DNA of 64,000 nucleotides from Mesorhizobium erdmanii USDA 3471 (GTDB taxonomy: Bacteria > Pseudomonadota > Alphaproteobacteria > Rhizobiales > Rhizobiaceae). How positions within the stretch are numbered: the first letter of the stretch is position 1; each line of letters begins with the position of its first letter. Below are positions 55,004-63,216 of the stretch, piece after piece. The DNA lies in contig NZ_AXAE01000008.1 of NCBI RefSeq assembly GCF_000472705.1, positions 124,001 through 188,000 on the forward strand, written 5' to 3'. The translations under genes were made by a program, and so were the position numbers. The notes under the pieces were generated by a model. The model saw only the letters and a list, made by a program, of their open reading frames with translations, was not told the DNA's origin and did not search any database.

Positions 55004-56062
55004 ATGCGGACAATCTGGCTGAGCCTTTTGCTTTCCACGGCCCTTGCGGCCGTCTCCGGCCAGGCATTGGCTGGCGAAACCCGCGCCAGGCAGATCCTCG
55101 ACCGCTTCGAACATGCCAACCAGTGGCGCGACCACGTCATGGTGGCCGCGCACCGGGCCGGCAGCATGCAGGCCGGTAAGACGCTTTATGCGGAAAACTC
55201 GCTCGCGGCCGCCGAAGGCTCGATCGCCATCGGCGCCGAGATCGTCGAGGTCGACATCAGGCGCTCGAAGGACGGCGAGTTCGTCGTCATGCACGATAGC
55301 TGGCTCGATCGCACCACGACCTGCAAGGGCGAAGTGGTCAAGTACACGCTGACCGAACTCAAGGCCTGCCGGCTGGTGATCGAGGGCACTCGCGCCGTTA
55401 CCGACGAGAGGGTCTCGACGCTGCGCGAGATGCTGCTGGCGACCAGGGGCAGGATCCTCATCAACCTCGACAACAAGCTCGAAGTCGAAGACCTCGCAGG
55501 CATGATCGCGGTGGCGCTTGATCTCGGCATGGCCGATCAGGTCATCGTCAAGGAGAACCTCTGGAACCAGACCAGGATTGCTGCGGTCAAATCAGCCATG
55601 GCGGCGATGCCCGGTGGCTTCCAGTTCATGCCGATCATTGCCGATGACGCGGTACATGATGCCGGTTTCGCGGAGACCGTCGACCACGCTTTTGCGCCGC
55701 GCGCGATCGAACTGATCAACTGGCGGGCGGGCGCCGCAACGCTGACCGAGACCGGCGGACCGCTGTTCAGCACGCGCATGCGCGCCGCCGCCGTGCGGGG
55801 CAACTGGCACATCTGGGCCGACACCTACGCGATCGTCAACAAGCCGGGCGGCTTCCTGGCCGGCGGCCGCGGCGACGAGCTGGCGGTCCAGGCCAGCCTG
55901 CCGCGCGAAGCCTGGGGTTTTTGGGCCGATCGCGGCGCCACCATCATCCAGACCGACGAACCGAAGGCGGCCATCAACTGGCTGGCCGCGAACGGCTACC
56001 GCGTGCCCTATGCCGGGACCAGCGACCGCATCGAGCCCGCCGCGACCGCCAGCATCAATTGA
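55004..56062 (+). CDS. exported glycerophosphodiester phosphodiesterase family protein
   Basis: The 352-residue protein has a signal peptide ending ALAG and a GDPD TIM barrel. Visible are AAHRAGSMQ, AENSLAAAEGSIAIGAEIVEVDI and SKDGEFVVMHD. The usual HRG is HRA here, a conservative change. It hydrolyses glycerophosphodiesters or related compounds in the periplasm. It appears monocistronic. Confidence 0.85.
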   Translation: MRTIWLSLLLSTALAAVSGQALAGETRARQILDRFEHANQWRDHVMVAAHRAGSMQAGKTLYAENSLAAAEGSIAIGAEIVEVDIRRSKDGEFVVMHDSWLDRTTTCKGEVVKYTLTELKACRLVIEGTRAVTDERVSTLREMLLATRGRILINLDNKLEVEDLAGMIAVALDLGMADQVIVKENLWNQTRIAAVKSAMAAMPGGFQFMPIIADDAVHDAGFAETVDHAFAPRAIELINWRAGAATLTETGGPLFSTRMRAAAVRGNWHIWADTYAIVNKPGGFLAGGRGDELAVQASLPREAWGFWADRGATIIQTDEPKAAINWLAANGYRVPYAGTSDRIEPAATASIN

Positions 56063-56134
56063 TTTGTCGTCCCGGCCTAGTTGTCGCGGGCCGTCGTCTC
56101 CTGACGCAACGGTGTCAGGGTAAAACCGTTATCC

Positions 56135-57523
56135 ATGGGCATGCCCGACACCATGGTTTCCAGCCGCCCCGCAGCCTATGCCGCCACCATCGCCGCGACC
56201 AGTCTCGGCTTTGTTGTGGTGCAACTCGATGTCTCCATCGTCAACGTTGCTCTCAACAGGATCGGCGCGGCGCTGTCGATGGGCATAGGCGGCCTGCAAT
56301 GGGTCGTCGACGCCTATACGCTTGCCTTCGCCTCGCTGCTGCTAGCCGGCGGCGCGCTCGGCGACAGGATCGGCGCTCGCCGCGTGTTCGTCGGCGGCAT
56401 GGCGCTGTTCAGCTTGGCTTCCCTGGCCTGCGGGCTGGCTCAGAGCCCCTGGGTGCTGATCGCGGCGCGCGCCGTGCAGGGTGCGGGCGCCGCCTTGCTG
56501 ATGCCGTGTTCGCTGGCGCTGCTCAATAGCGCTTATGCTTCCGACAGACCGCGCCGCGCCCGCGCCGTCGGTCTGTGGACGGCGGCGGGCGGCATCGCGC
56601 TGTCGGCCGGGCCTGTCCTTGGCGGCTTCATGATTGCGTCGCTGGGCTGGGCCAGCATCTTCCTGGTCAATTTGCCGATCGGCGTTCTCGCCATCTGGAT
56701 GGCCTACCGGTTTCTTCAGGAGACACCGCTCAAGGCCGAGCGGCCGCCGGTCGACTGGGCCGGGCAGGGGCTTGTCGTGCTGACGCTGTTTTCGCTGACC
56801 GGCGCCTTCATCGAAACCGGCTCGTCGGGCTGGATCTCGATGCCGGTCATCGGCGGGCTGCTATTGGCGGTGGTCGCCGGAAGCCTGTTCCTGCTGGTCG
56901 AGAGCCGGACCAAGGCGCCCATGTTTCCACTGAAACTGTTTGCCACCCGTGTGCCGGCGGTGACGAGCCTCGTCGGGCTGGCGGTCAATTTGACGCTTTA
57001 TGGCACGATCTTCATGCTCAGCCTGTATTTCCAGCAGGAAAGGCATTTCACGCCTGAAATAACCGGGCTTGCCTTCCTGCCGTTCATGGCGGCGGTCACC
57101 GTGTCGAACGTTGCCGCCGGGCGCATCGCCGCGACCCATGGCCCGCGCTTGCCGATGGCGATCGGCCTGCTTCTCGGTGCGGCTGGTTTCGGCCTGATGG
57201 CGCTGATCCAGACCGATACGTCCTACCTGTCGTTGCTGTGGCGGCTGCTGTTCCTGCCGGTCGGCATTGGCCTTGCCGTACCCGCCATGACCACGGCGCT
57301 GTTGTCGTCGGTGCCGACGGGGATGTCGGGAACGGCCTCCGGCGTGCTCAACACTGTGCGCCAGTCGGGCGGAGCAATTGGCGTCGCGCTTTTCGGCTCG
57401 GCTTTGGCGCTGGGCACCATCCAGGGCATGCAGCTTGCCTTCCTTGCCTCGGCTTTCGCCGTGGCTGGCGCGGCCCTCTGCGCATTCCTGTTCATCCGCG
57501 ACGCCGATCATTCCGCCGCATAG
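56135..57523 (+). CDS. MFS drug transporter, DHA2 (EmrB/QacA) type
   Basis: The 462-residue protein has fourteen helices. The D1-type LDVSIVNVAL in helix 1, motif A GALGDRIGARRVF and motif C GGIALSAGPVLGGFMIASLGW are those of DHA2 exporters. It likely expels hydrophobic compounds with H+. No regulator is adjacent. Confidence 0.9.
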   Translation: MGMPDTMVSSRPAAYAATIAATSLGFVVVQLDVSIVNVALNRIGAALSMGIGGLQWVVDAYTLAFASLLLAGGALGDRIGARRVFVGGMALFSLASLACGLAQSPWVLIAARAVQGAGAALLMPCSLALLNSAYASDRPRRARAVGLWTAAGGIALSAGPVLGGFMIASLGWASIFLVNLPIGVLAIWMAYRFLQETPLKAERPPVDWAGQGLVVLTLFSLTGAFIETGSSGWISMPVIGGLLLAVVAGSLFLLVESRTKAPMFPLKLFATRVPAVTSLVGLAVNLTLYGTIFMLSLYFQQERHFTPEITGLAFLPFMAAVTVSNVAAGRIAATHGPRLPMAIGLLLGAAGFGLMALIQTDTSYLSLLWRLLFLPVGIGLAVPAMTTALLSSVPTGMSGTASGVLNTVRQSGGAIGVALFGSALALGTIQGMQLAFLASAFAVAGAALCAFLFIRDADHSAA

Positions 57524-57532
57524 GAATTCGCC

Positions 57533-57635
57533 ATGCAAAAAGGCTGCCCGGAGGCGGCCTTTTCGATTGTTCGAAACTGCGAAGCGTTTAGCGCTTGGAA
57601 AACTGGAAGGAACGGCGGGCTTTCGCCTTGCCGTA
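57533..57635 (-). repeat. partial duplicate of the rpsI 3' end and terminator
   Basis: Aligned by hand, 57533-57635 matches 58601-58704 with about 13 differences and one gap over about 104 positions. On the minus strand it encodes the last 15 residues of S9 ([14 protein letters not shown]) and a stop at about 57588-57590. It then carries the terminator hairpin (stem about 57540-57548 with 57553-57561, plus T5). The true rpsI lies 1 kb to the right, with the methyltransferase gene between the two copies. Confidence 0.88.
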
Positions 57636-57661
57636 ATCAGCGACGTAAGGCGCCGCACGCA

Positions 57662-58450
57662 TTAAGCGGCCTTTCGCCCCTTGATCGCCGTCGACCAGGC
57701 GTGAACCGTGATCGCTCCCGTGGCGCTTGCCGGCAGTCTGTCCTTTAGTCGGCGTTTCAGCTCCGCGTTCTCCGCATCCGACAGCTTCGCCACGATTCCG
57801 CTCGGGCTGCTCACGACCATGGATAGCCAATAGTCGTCGAAGTCAGCGAAGGTGCGTTCGACGACAAGCTCGCGCGTCTCGATATCGCGGATGCCGAGCT
57901 CCGCCCAAAGCGCCTTCAGCGCCGCGAAACGCGAGACTTCCGCGCTCGGCGGACGTGCGGCCGGTTTGCCCATCGCGTCCATCTCCTCCCACAGATGCTG
58001 TGTAGGGGTGCCGCCGCGCATGACGTCCCAAGTGTAGGACGCGACAATGCCGCCGGGCTTGGTGACGCGGAGCATTTCCGAGGCGCCCTTGCGCGGGTCG
58101 GGGACGAAGAACAGCACCAGCGCCATCACCGCGACGTCGAAGCGGTTGGCGTCGTAGGGAAGGGCCATCGCATCGCCAATCGACAGCTCGACCTGCTTTG
58201 CCGAGATTTTTTGCCGAGCAGTCGCAATCTGCGCATCGGAGGGATCGATCGCGCAAACGGACGAAGGGGCGGCCTTCGCTAGAATGAGCTCAGTGAAGGC
58301 GCCGTTGCCGGCACCGACATCAACCCAGGCCCGTCCGGAGTCCGGCGCCAGCCAGTCGAGGAACAAAGCTCCGGCGGATCGGCTCCAGGGAGCCATGAAG
58401 CGCTCGTAAGCCGCGCCGTCGGTGAATTTGATCGGTTCGGGTGACGACAT
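57662..58450 (-). CDS. class I SAM-dependent methyltransferase
   Basis: The 262-residue protein has motif I VDVGAGNGAFTE (about residues 43-54), acidic SIGDAMALPYD and LRVTKPGGIVASYTWD. These are features of the UbiE/Methyltransf_11 branch. The substrate is unknown. The ATG at 58450 has GGTGAGA upstream. The gene is flanked by duplicated rpsI ends. A dyad TCCAAA/TTTGGA (58477-58493) lies just upstream of it. Its transcript can end at the duplicated terminator. Confidence 0.85.
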   Translation of the reverse strand: MSSPEPIKFTDGAAYERFMAPWSRSAGALFLDWLAPDSGRAWVDVGAGNGAFTELILAKAAPSSVCAIDPSDAQIATARQKISAKQVELSIGDAMALPYDANRFDVAVMALVLFFVPDPRKGASEMLRVTKPGGIVASYTWDVMRGGTPTQHLWEEMDAMGKPAARPPSAEVSRFAALKALWAELGIRDIETRELVVERTFADFDDYWLSMVVSSPSGIVAKLSDAENAELKRRLKDRLPASATGAITVHAWSTAIKGRKAA

Positions 58451-58604
58451 CTGAGATCTCACCTAAGAATCACCTATCCAAATATCCTTTGGACCGACAA
58501 GGCAGATCCCTGTTTCGTAGCATGGTGCCGCGCAGCGCGCGACGGGCCGAAGCAAATTTGCGGAGCCATTTTCCGATGCGACGCGCTTTAAGGATGCGCA
58601 ATGC

Positions 58605-58631
58605 AAAAAGGCCGCCCGGAGGCGGCCCTTT
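58605..58631 (-). terminator. terminator after rpsI
   Basis: On the minus strand GGCCGCC pairs with GGCGGCC around TCCG and is followed by TTTTT. It lies 25-50 bases after the rpsI stop. A near copy lies at 57537-57563. Confidence 0.9.
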
Positions 58632-58656
58632 CGATTGTCCAAAAACTGCGGAGCGC

Positions 58657-59139
58657 TTAGCGCTTCGAGAACTGGAAGCTGCGGCGGGCCTTCGCCTTGC
58701 CGTATTTCTTGCGCTCGACGACGCGGCTGTCGCGGGTCAGGAAGCCGCCCTTCTTGAGTACGGCGCGCAGCGCCGGCTCGTAGTAGGTCAGCGCCTTGGA
58801 GATGCCGTGACGAACGGCACCCGCCTGGCCGGAGAGGCCGCCGCCGACGACCGTGGCGACGATATCGTACTGGCCGGCACGGTTGGAGGCGATGATCGGC
58901 TGGTTGAGGATCATCTGCAGGACCGGACGCGCGAAATAGGTCGCGAATTCCTTGTCGTTGACGACGATCTTGCCGGAACCCGGCTTCACCCAGACGCGTG
59001 CGATGGCGTTCTTGCGCTTGCCGGTGGCATAGGCGCGGCCCGACTTGTCGAGCTTCTGGACGTGGACGGGGGCTGCGGCCTGGGTGTTGGTGTTGCCGGT
59101 GGCGGCGCCCAGTTCTGCGAGCGAGGAAAGCTCAGCCAT
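58657..59139 (-). CDS. rpsI: 30S ribosomal protein S9
   Basis: The 160-residue S9 has the usual [21 protein letters not shown] and the C-terminal [17 protein letters not shown], whose tail contacts P-site tRNA. The N-terminal 35 residues are the alphaproteobacterial extension. It follows rplM by one base and is co-transcribed. Its 3' end is duplicated at 57533-57635. Confidence 0.98.
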   Translation of the reverse strand: MAELSSLAELGAATGNTNTQAAAPVHVQKLDKSGRAYATGKRKNAIARVWVKPGSGKIVVNDKEFATYFARPVLQMILNQPIIASNRAGQYDIVATVVGGGLSGQAGAVRHGISKALTYYEPALRAVLKKGGFLTRDSRVVERKKYGKAKARRSFQFSKR

Positions 59140-59140
59140 C

Positions 59141-59605
59141 TTATGCGACCTTCTTGTTCTTGGAATTCAGCTTGGCCACGTCGAGGACTTCTGGCTGCTG
59201 GGCGACATGCGGATGCTCGGCACCTGCATAAACGCGCAGGTTCTTCATCTGGCGACGGCCGAGCGGGCCACGCGGGACCATGCGCTCAACGGCCTTCTCG
59301 ACGACACGCTCGGGGAAACGGCCCTCGAGCAGCTGGCGCGCGGTGCGCTCCTTGATGCCACCGGGGTGGCCGGTGTGCCAGTAATAGACCTTGTCGGTGA
59401 ACTTCTTGCCGGTGAACACCACCTTGTCGGCATTGATGACGATGACATTGTCGCCGTCGTCGACATGCGGGGTGAAGGTCGGCTTGTGCTTGCCGCGAAG
59501 ATGATTGGCGATGACAGTGGCCAGACGACCGACGACGAGACCTTCCGCGTCGATCAGGATCCACTTCTTCACCACATCCGCAGGCTTCTGCGAAAAGGTT
59601 GTCAT
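59141..59605 (-). CDS. rplM: 50S ribosomal protein L13
   Basis: The 154-residue L13 shows [32 protein letters not shown] and [13 protein letters not shown]. It is an early-assembly 50S protein. It is transcribed from the strong promoter at 59730-59758 with rpsI. Confidence 0.98.
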   Translation of the reverse strand: MTTFSQKPADVVKKWILIDAEGLVVGRLATVIANHLRGKHKPTFTPHVDDGDNVIVINADKVVFTGKKFTDKVYYWHTGHPGGIKERTARQLLEGRFPERVVEKAVERMVPRGPLGRRQMKNLRVYAGAEHPHVAQQPEVLDVAKLNSKNKKVA

Positions 59606-59693
59606 GTTTTCTGCTCTCGATTTAGACCTTCAAAGCGAAGGCGTTTCTTGTTGCTTGGATTGGCGATGAGCATTTGCCCGCTGCCAATAACAA

Positions 59694-59720
59694 AACGGCG
59701 GCCTTGGCGGGGCCGCTGTT
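59694..59720 (-). promoter_or_regulatory. hairpin at the 5' end of the rplM-rpsI leader
   Basis: On the minus strand AACAGCGGCC (59720-59711) pairs with GGCCGCCGTT (59703-59694), one mismatch, loop of seven, followed by TTGTTATT. It begins within a few bases of the predicted start of transcription. It could be an attenuator, a protein-binding leader or an mRNA-stabilising structure. Confidence 0.5.
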
Positions 59721-59729
59721 TCGTGAGGG

Positions 59730-59758
59730 CTTATAGGCGAGGGGAGCGATCGCGTCAA
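59730..59758 (-). promoter_or_regulatory. sigma-70 promoter of rplM-rpsI
   Basis: On the minus strand TTGACG (59758-59753), 17 bases, TATAAG (59735-59730) gives a near-consensus housekeeping promoter about 125 bases before the rplM start. It is one of the best promoter matches in the window. Bases 59606-59820 hold no gene. Confidence 0.8.
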
Positions 59759-59820
59759 GGCGATGGAAAAGTCCAGTAACTGATAAAACAGAGCAAAAAC
59801 AATGCTTTAGATAAAAGGTA

Positions 59821-60285
59821 TTATTTTACCACATCGCTGTTGCGCTTGGGTGGGATCGAATAGGTGCCCGTGGCATGCGCGATCGTGTGTCCCTCCGGGC
59901 CGGCGACGATATCGATGTCGAACACCATCAGGCTCTTTCCCAGCTTCAGGATGCGGCAATGGCCGTCGATTGGTCCGGCCTCGGCCTTGCGCATGAAGTT
60001 GATGTTGAGGTTGGTGGTGACGGAAAGCGCGTCCGGCCCGGCATGGCTGAGCACGCAGACATAGCCGCCAATATCGGCCAGCGTGAAGAGCGACGGACCG
60101 GATACGGTCCCGCCGGGACGCAGATGCCGGTCGGCGGCATTGAGCCGCACCGTGCAGCCTCCCGGAAACACGTCGATCGCTTCGAAGTATTTGAACTGCT
60201 CGTTGAGCTGGGGATAGACGGTTTCCATCAGCACATTGACTTGCGCTGCGGTCAGCACCGGCATGAGGTTGGTCTGGGCGGGCAT
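59821..60285 (-). CDS. PaaI-type hotdog thioesterase
   Basis: The 154-residue hotdog-fold protein has DRHLRPGGTVSGPSLFTLADIGGYV (active-site region) and TNLNINFMRKAEAG, the PaaI/YdiI pattern. It hydrolyses acyl-CoA thioesters, substrate unknown. It diverges from the enoyl-CoA hydratase gene on its right. Confidence 0.88.
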   Translation of the reverse strand: MPAQTNLMPVLTAAQVNVLMETVYPQLNEQFKYFEAIDVFPGGCTVRLNAADRHLRPGGTVSGPSLFTLADIGGYVCVLSHAGPDALSVTTNLNINFMRKAEAGPIDGHCRILKLGKSLMVFDIDIVAGPEGHTIAHATGTYSIPPKRNSDVVK

Positions 60286-60458
60286 GTCGATCTCTCATTC
60301 TGCGCCAGCCTGTATGGGCGCAGCCGGGCGTTTCTGGCAACACCCTTCATCTCGGGCGACACGGCCGCTTTTGCTGGCGCAAGCGATGGATGTTGGATGC
60401 AACCCGATCCGATATTAGATACTCTGCCAGCCCGACCGGAATCGTGGAGACCCTAGCC

Positions 60459-61280
60459 ATGGCTGAAATCCTTGCCATCAAGCCTGCTGCCGTTGAAGGT
60501 GCGGTTGTCGCGCAACTGGACAGGGGCGTGCTGCGCCTGACGCTCGCCAATCCCCCCGCCAACGCGCTGTCGCTGGCGGTGATGGCGGCGCTGACGGCGG
60601 AGCTCGACCGCGCCAGGGATAACAAAGCCGTACGTGTCATCGTCCTGTCGGCGGCCGGGAAAGTGTTCTGCGCCGGCCATGATCTCAAGGAAATGACGGC
60701 GCGCCGCGCCGACGCCGATCGCGGCAAAGCCTTCTTCGAACAGACGTTTGCCGCTTGCGCGACGCTGATGCAGGCGATTGTGCGCCATCCCTTGCCTGTC
60801 ATCGCCGAAGTCGACGGCCTGGCAACCGCCGCCGGGCTCCAACTGGTCGCCAGCTGCGATCTGGCGATCGCCTCGCACGAGGCAACATTCTGCACGCCTG
60901 GGGTCAATATCGGCCTGTTCTGCTCGACGCCGATGGTGGCGCTGTCGCGCAACGTCTCGCGCAAGCACGCGATGGAGATGCTGTTGACCGGTGAGACGAT
61001 CGACGCGGCAACCGCCAAGGACTTCGGCCTCGTCAACCGCGTCGTACCGCGCGAATACCTGAATCAGATCGTCACCAAATACGCGCAAACCATTGCTTCC
61101 AAATCATCTTTGGTGGTCAAGACCGGCAAGGAAGCTTTCTACGCGCAGGCCGAGATGGGACTGGCCGACGCCTACGCCCATACCGGTCGTGTCATGGTCG
61201 AGAACATGATGGCGCGCGACGCGGAGGAAGGCATGGGCGCCTTCATCGGCAAGCGCAAACCGGAATGGACGGACGAGTAG
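60459..61280 (+). CDS. enoyl-CoA hydratase/isomerase family protein
   Basis: The 273-residue crotonase has the oxyanion loops AAGKVFCAGHDLKEM and VDGLATAAGLQLVASCD. In the segment with CTPGVNIGLFCSTPM, the usual catalytic Glu pair is not both present. It may thus hydrate or isomerise a specific acyl-CoA, or be ECHDC3-like (fatty-acid related). GGAGA nine bases before the ATG at 60459 sets the start. VOC, ATPase and CoA-binding genes follow closely. Confidence 0.85.
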   Translation: MAEILAIKPAAVEGAVVAQLDRGVLRLTLANPPANALSLAVMAALTAELDRARDNKAVRVIVLSAAGKVFCAGHDLKEMTARRADADRGKAFFEQTFAACATLMQAIVRHPLPVIAEVDGLATAAGLQLVASCDLAIASHEATFCTPGVNIGLFCSTPMVALSRNVSRKHAMEMLLTGETIDAATAKDFGLVNRVVPREYLNQIVTKYAQTIASKSSLVVKTGKEAFYAQAEMGLADAYAHTGRVMVENMMARDAEEGMGAFIGKRKPEWTDE

Positions 61281-61291
61281 GCTGTTCGACC

Positions 61292-61714
61292 ATGGAACCG
61301 CGCATCTCCATCATCACGGTCGCAACCGAAGACCTCGATCGCGCCGTGCGTTTCTACCAAGCGATGGGGCTGAAACGGCATGCCGGCATCACCGACGGTG
61401 TCGCTTTCTTCCAGATGGGCGGTGCCATTCTCGGCCTGTTTCCGCGTGCCAGCGCCGAAGAGGATTCTGGCATCACCTTCGCCAACGCGCCTTCCGCCGT
61501 CTATCTCGCCTACAACACCCGCTCCGACGCCGAAGTCGATGAGGTGCTCGCCATGGCCGAGAATGCCGGCGGCCGCATCGTCAAGCCGGCAGGCCGCGCC
61601 TTCTGGGGCGGCTGGTACGGCTATTTCGCCGATGCCGACGGCCATGTCTGGGAAGTGGCGCACAATCCAGCCTTCCCGATCGCGGAAGACGGCACGATTT
61701 CGCTGCCTGATTGA
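61292..61714 (+). CDS. VOC (glyoxalase/dioxygenase fold) family protein
   Basis: The 140-residue protein has two beta-alpha-beta-beta-beta halves, VATEDLDRAVRFYQAMGL and GYFADADGHVWEVAHNP, with candidate metal ligands (the final Glu and an early residue). The reaction is unknown. It lies 11 bases after the hydratase gene, and its stop overlaps the next ATG (TGATG). Confidence 0.85.
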   Translation: MEPRISIITVATEDLDRAVRFYQAMGLKRHAGITDGVAFFQMGGAILGLFPRASAEEDSGITFANAPSAVYLAYNTRSDAEVDEVLAMAENAGGRIVKPAGRAFWGGWYGYFADADGHVWEVAHNPAFPIAEDGTISLPD

Positions 61715-62496
61715 TGGCTTACCGCAAGCAACTGACGCGGCTCAAGGCACCATACCTCAAGCGCATTCTTCTCGACCCCGAGCGGGTGACGGACGGGGAA
61801 AAATACCCCTGGAACCTGCCGCTGTTTCGCGGCCACGCGTTTGAACTCGAATTCACAACGCCGATCACCATCATCGTCGGCGAGAACGGCACCGGCAAAT
61901 CGACGCTGCTGGAGGCGATCGGCGCGCTCGCCGGTTATGACGAAGCTGGAGGCGGCAAGGGCTACCGGCCGGTCGACCATTCCAGTGCCATCGACAAGAG
62001 CGGTGCCGCGCTGGCGAATACGTTTCGCGGCCACTGGCTGCCAAAAGTCACCGCTGGCTGGTTCTTTCGCGCCGAATCTTTTTATTCGGTGGCCCGCTAC
62101 CTCGATCAGGCGGCGCTGGAAGACCCGTTCAAGCCGCCGCCGCCGGATTTTCTGTCCTGGTCGCATGGCGAGGGGTTTATCCGCTTCTTCGAGGAGCGCT
62201 GCCGCCGGCAAGGCATCTATATCCTCGACGAGCCTGAAAGCGCGCTGTCGCCATCGCGGCAGATCGAATTGCTCAAGATGCTGCGGCGCATGGACCAGTC
62301 GGGCACCGCGCAAGTCATCATGGCGACGCACTCGCCGCTGCTGATGGCCTGTCCCGGTGCCCAACTGTTCCGGATCAGCCGGTTCGGGCTCGAGCCCTCC
62401 GACTTTCGTGACACGGACCACTTCCGCATGATGCGCGATTTCAGCAATGACCCGGATGGCTTTCTCGCCGAGGCGCTGTATGAGGACAAGGCATGA
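61714..62496 (+). CDS. AAA/ABC-type ATPase (COG3910-like)
   Basis: The 260-residue ATPase has Walker A VGENGTGKSTLL (about residues 57-68), Walker B IYILDEPESALSP and the H-loop ATHSPLL. It resembles the predicted ATPases often found alone in bacteria, with no known partner. The ATG overlaps the VOC stop. It has no membrane segments. The stop overlaps the next gene by four bases. Confidence 0.88.
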   Translation: MAYRKQLTRLKAPYLKRILLDPERVTDGEKYPWNLPLFRGHAFELEFTTPITIIVGENGTGKSTLLEAIGALAGYDEAGGGKGYRPVDHSSAIDKSGAALANTFRGHWLPKVTAGWFFRAESFYSVARYLDQAALEDPFKPPPPDFLSWSHGEGFIRFFEERCRRQGIYILDEPESALSPSRQIELLKMLRRMDQSGTAQVIMATHSPLLMACPGAQLFRISRFGLEPSDFRDTDHFRMMRDFSNDPDGFLAEALYEDKA

Positions 62497-63014
62497 ACCA
62501 CGATAGCTACGACAATGCCTACATCGGCGGCATCCTCAATTCGGTGAAGACCATCGCCATGGTCGGTGCGTCAGCCAATGACGTCAGGCCAAGCTATTTC
62601 GTACTGAAATACCTGTTGGCAAAGGGGTTTTCGGTGTTCCCCGTCAATCCCGGCCAGGCCGGCAAGGAGATCCTCGGCCGGATGACCTATGCCCGGCTGG
62701 CCGACATTCCGGAGCCGATCGACATGGTCGACGTCTTTCGCGCTGCAACCGCGGTGCCCGGCGTCGTCGAAGAGGTGTTGCGGCTCGATCCGCTTCCGAA
62801 AGTCATCTGGATGCAACTTGGTGTTCGCCACGACGAGGCGGCGGCCCGCGCCGAGGCCGCCGGCATCAAGGTGGTGATGAACCGCTGCCCCAAGATCGAG
62901 TATGGCAAGCTTTCCGGCGAGATCGGCTGGACCGGCGTCAATTCCGGTGTGCTGTCTTCGAAGAAGCCGTTGATGCGCCAGGGCTTCCAGAGTTTTGGCG
63001 TGCGTCAGAAGTGA
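62493..63014 (+). CDS. CoA-binding domain protein (YccU-like)
   Basis: The 173-residue protein has a Rossmann-type CoA-binding fold (VKTIAMVGASANDVRPSYFV) and the family ending NRCPKIEYGKL. Such proteins bind CoA, with no known catalysis. It is the last gene of the four-gene coupled run. Confidence 0.9.
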   Translation: MNHDSYDNAYIGGILNSVKTIAMVGASANDVRPSYFVLKYLLAKGFSVFPVNPGQAGKEILGRMTYARLADIPEPIDMVDVFRAATAVPGVVEEVLRLDPLPKVIWMQLGVRHDEAAARAEAAGIKVVMNRCPKIEYGKLSGEIGWTGVNSGVLSSKKPLMRQGFQSFGVRQK

Positions 63015-63216
63015 CGCGATCCCGAGATTTCGGCACCCCTTTTCGGACCGGAAGTCCAATCACCCGCTAGCGCGCAAAATTATTCCTGGAAGCAATTGAG
63101 TTTCCCGCGCGTTCATCTCAGATCGCTCACCAAAAGGTATTTTCTTCTTTGCATTCGCACACGGGCTTCGCCAAGAATGCCCCGCGATTTCATGAGTTTC
63201 AAAAAGGGAGGTTTCA

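Noticed and set aside
63015..63216. Possible SAM-II riboswitch before metY
   Set aside because: The conserved SAM-II core, including the GCTAAA segment, was not found by eye.
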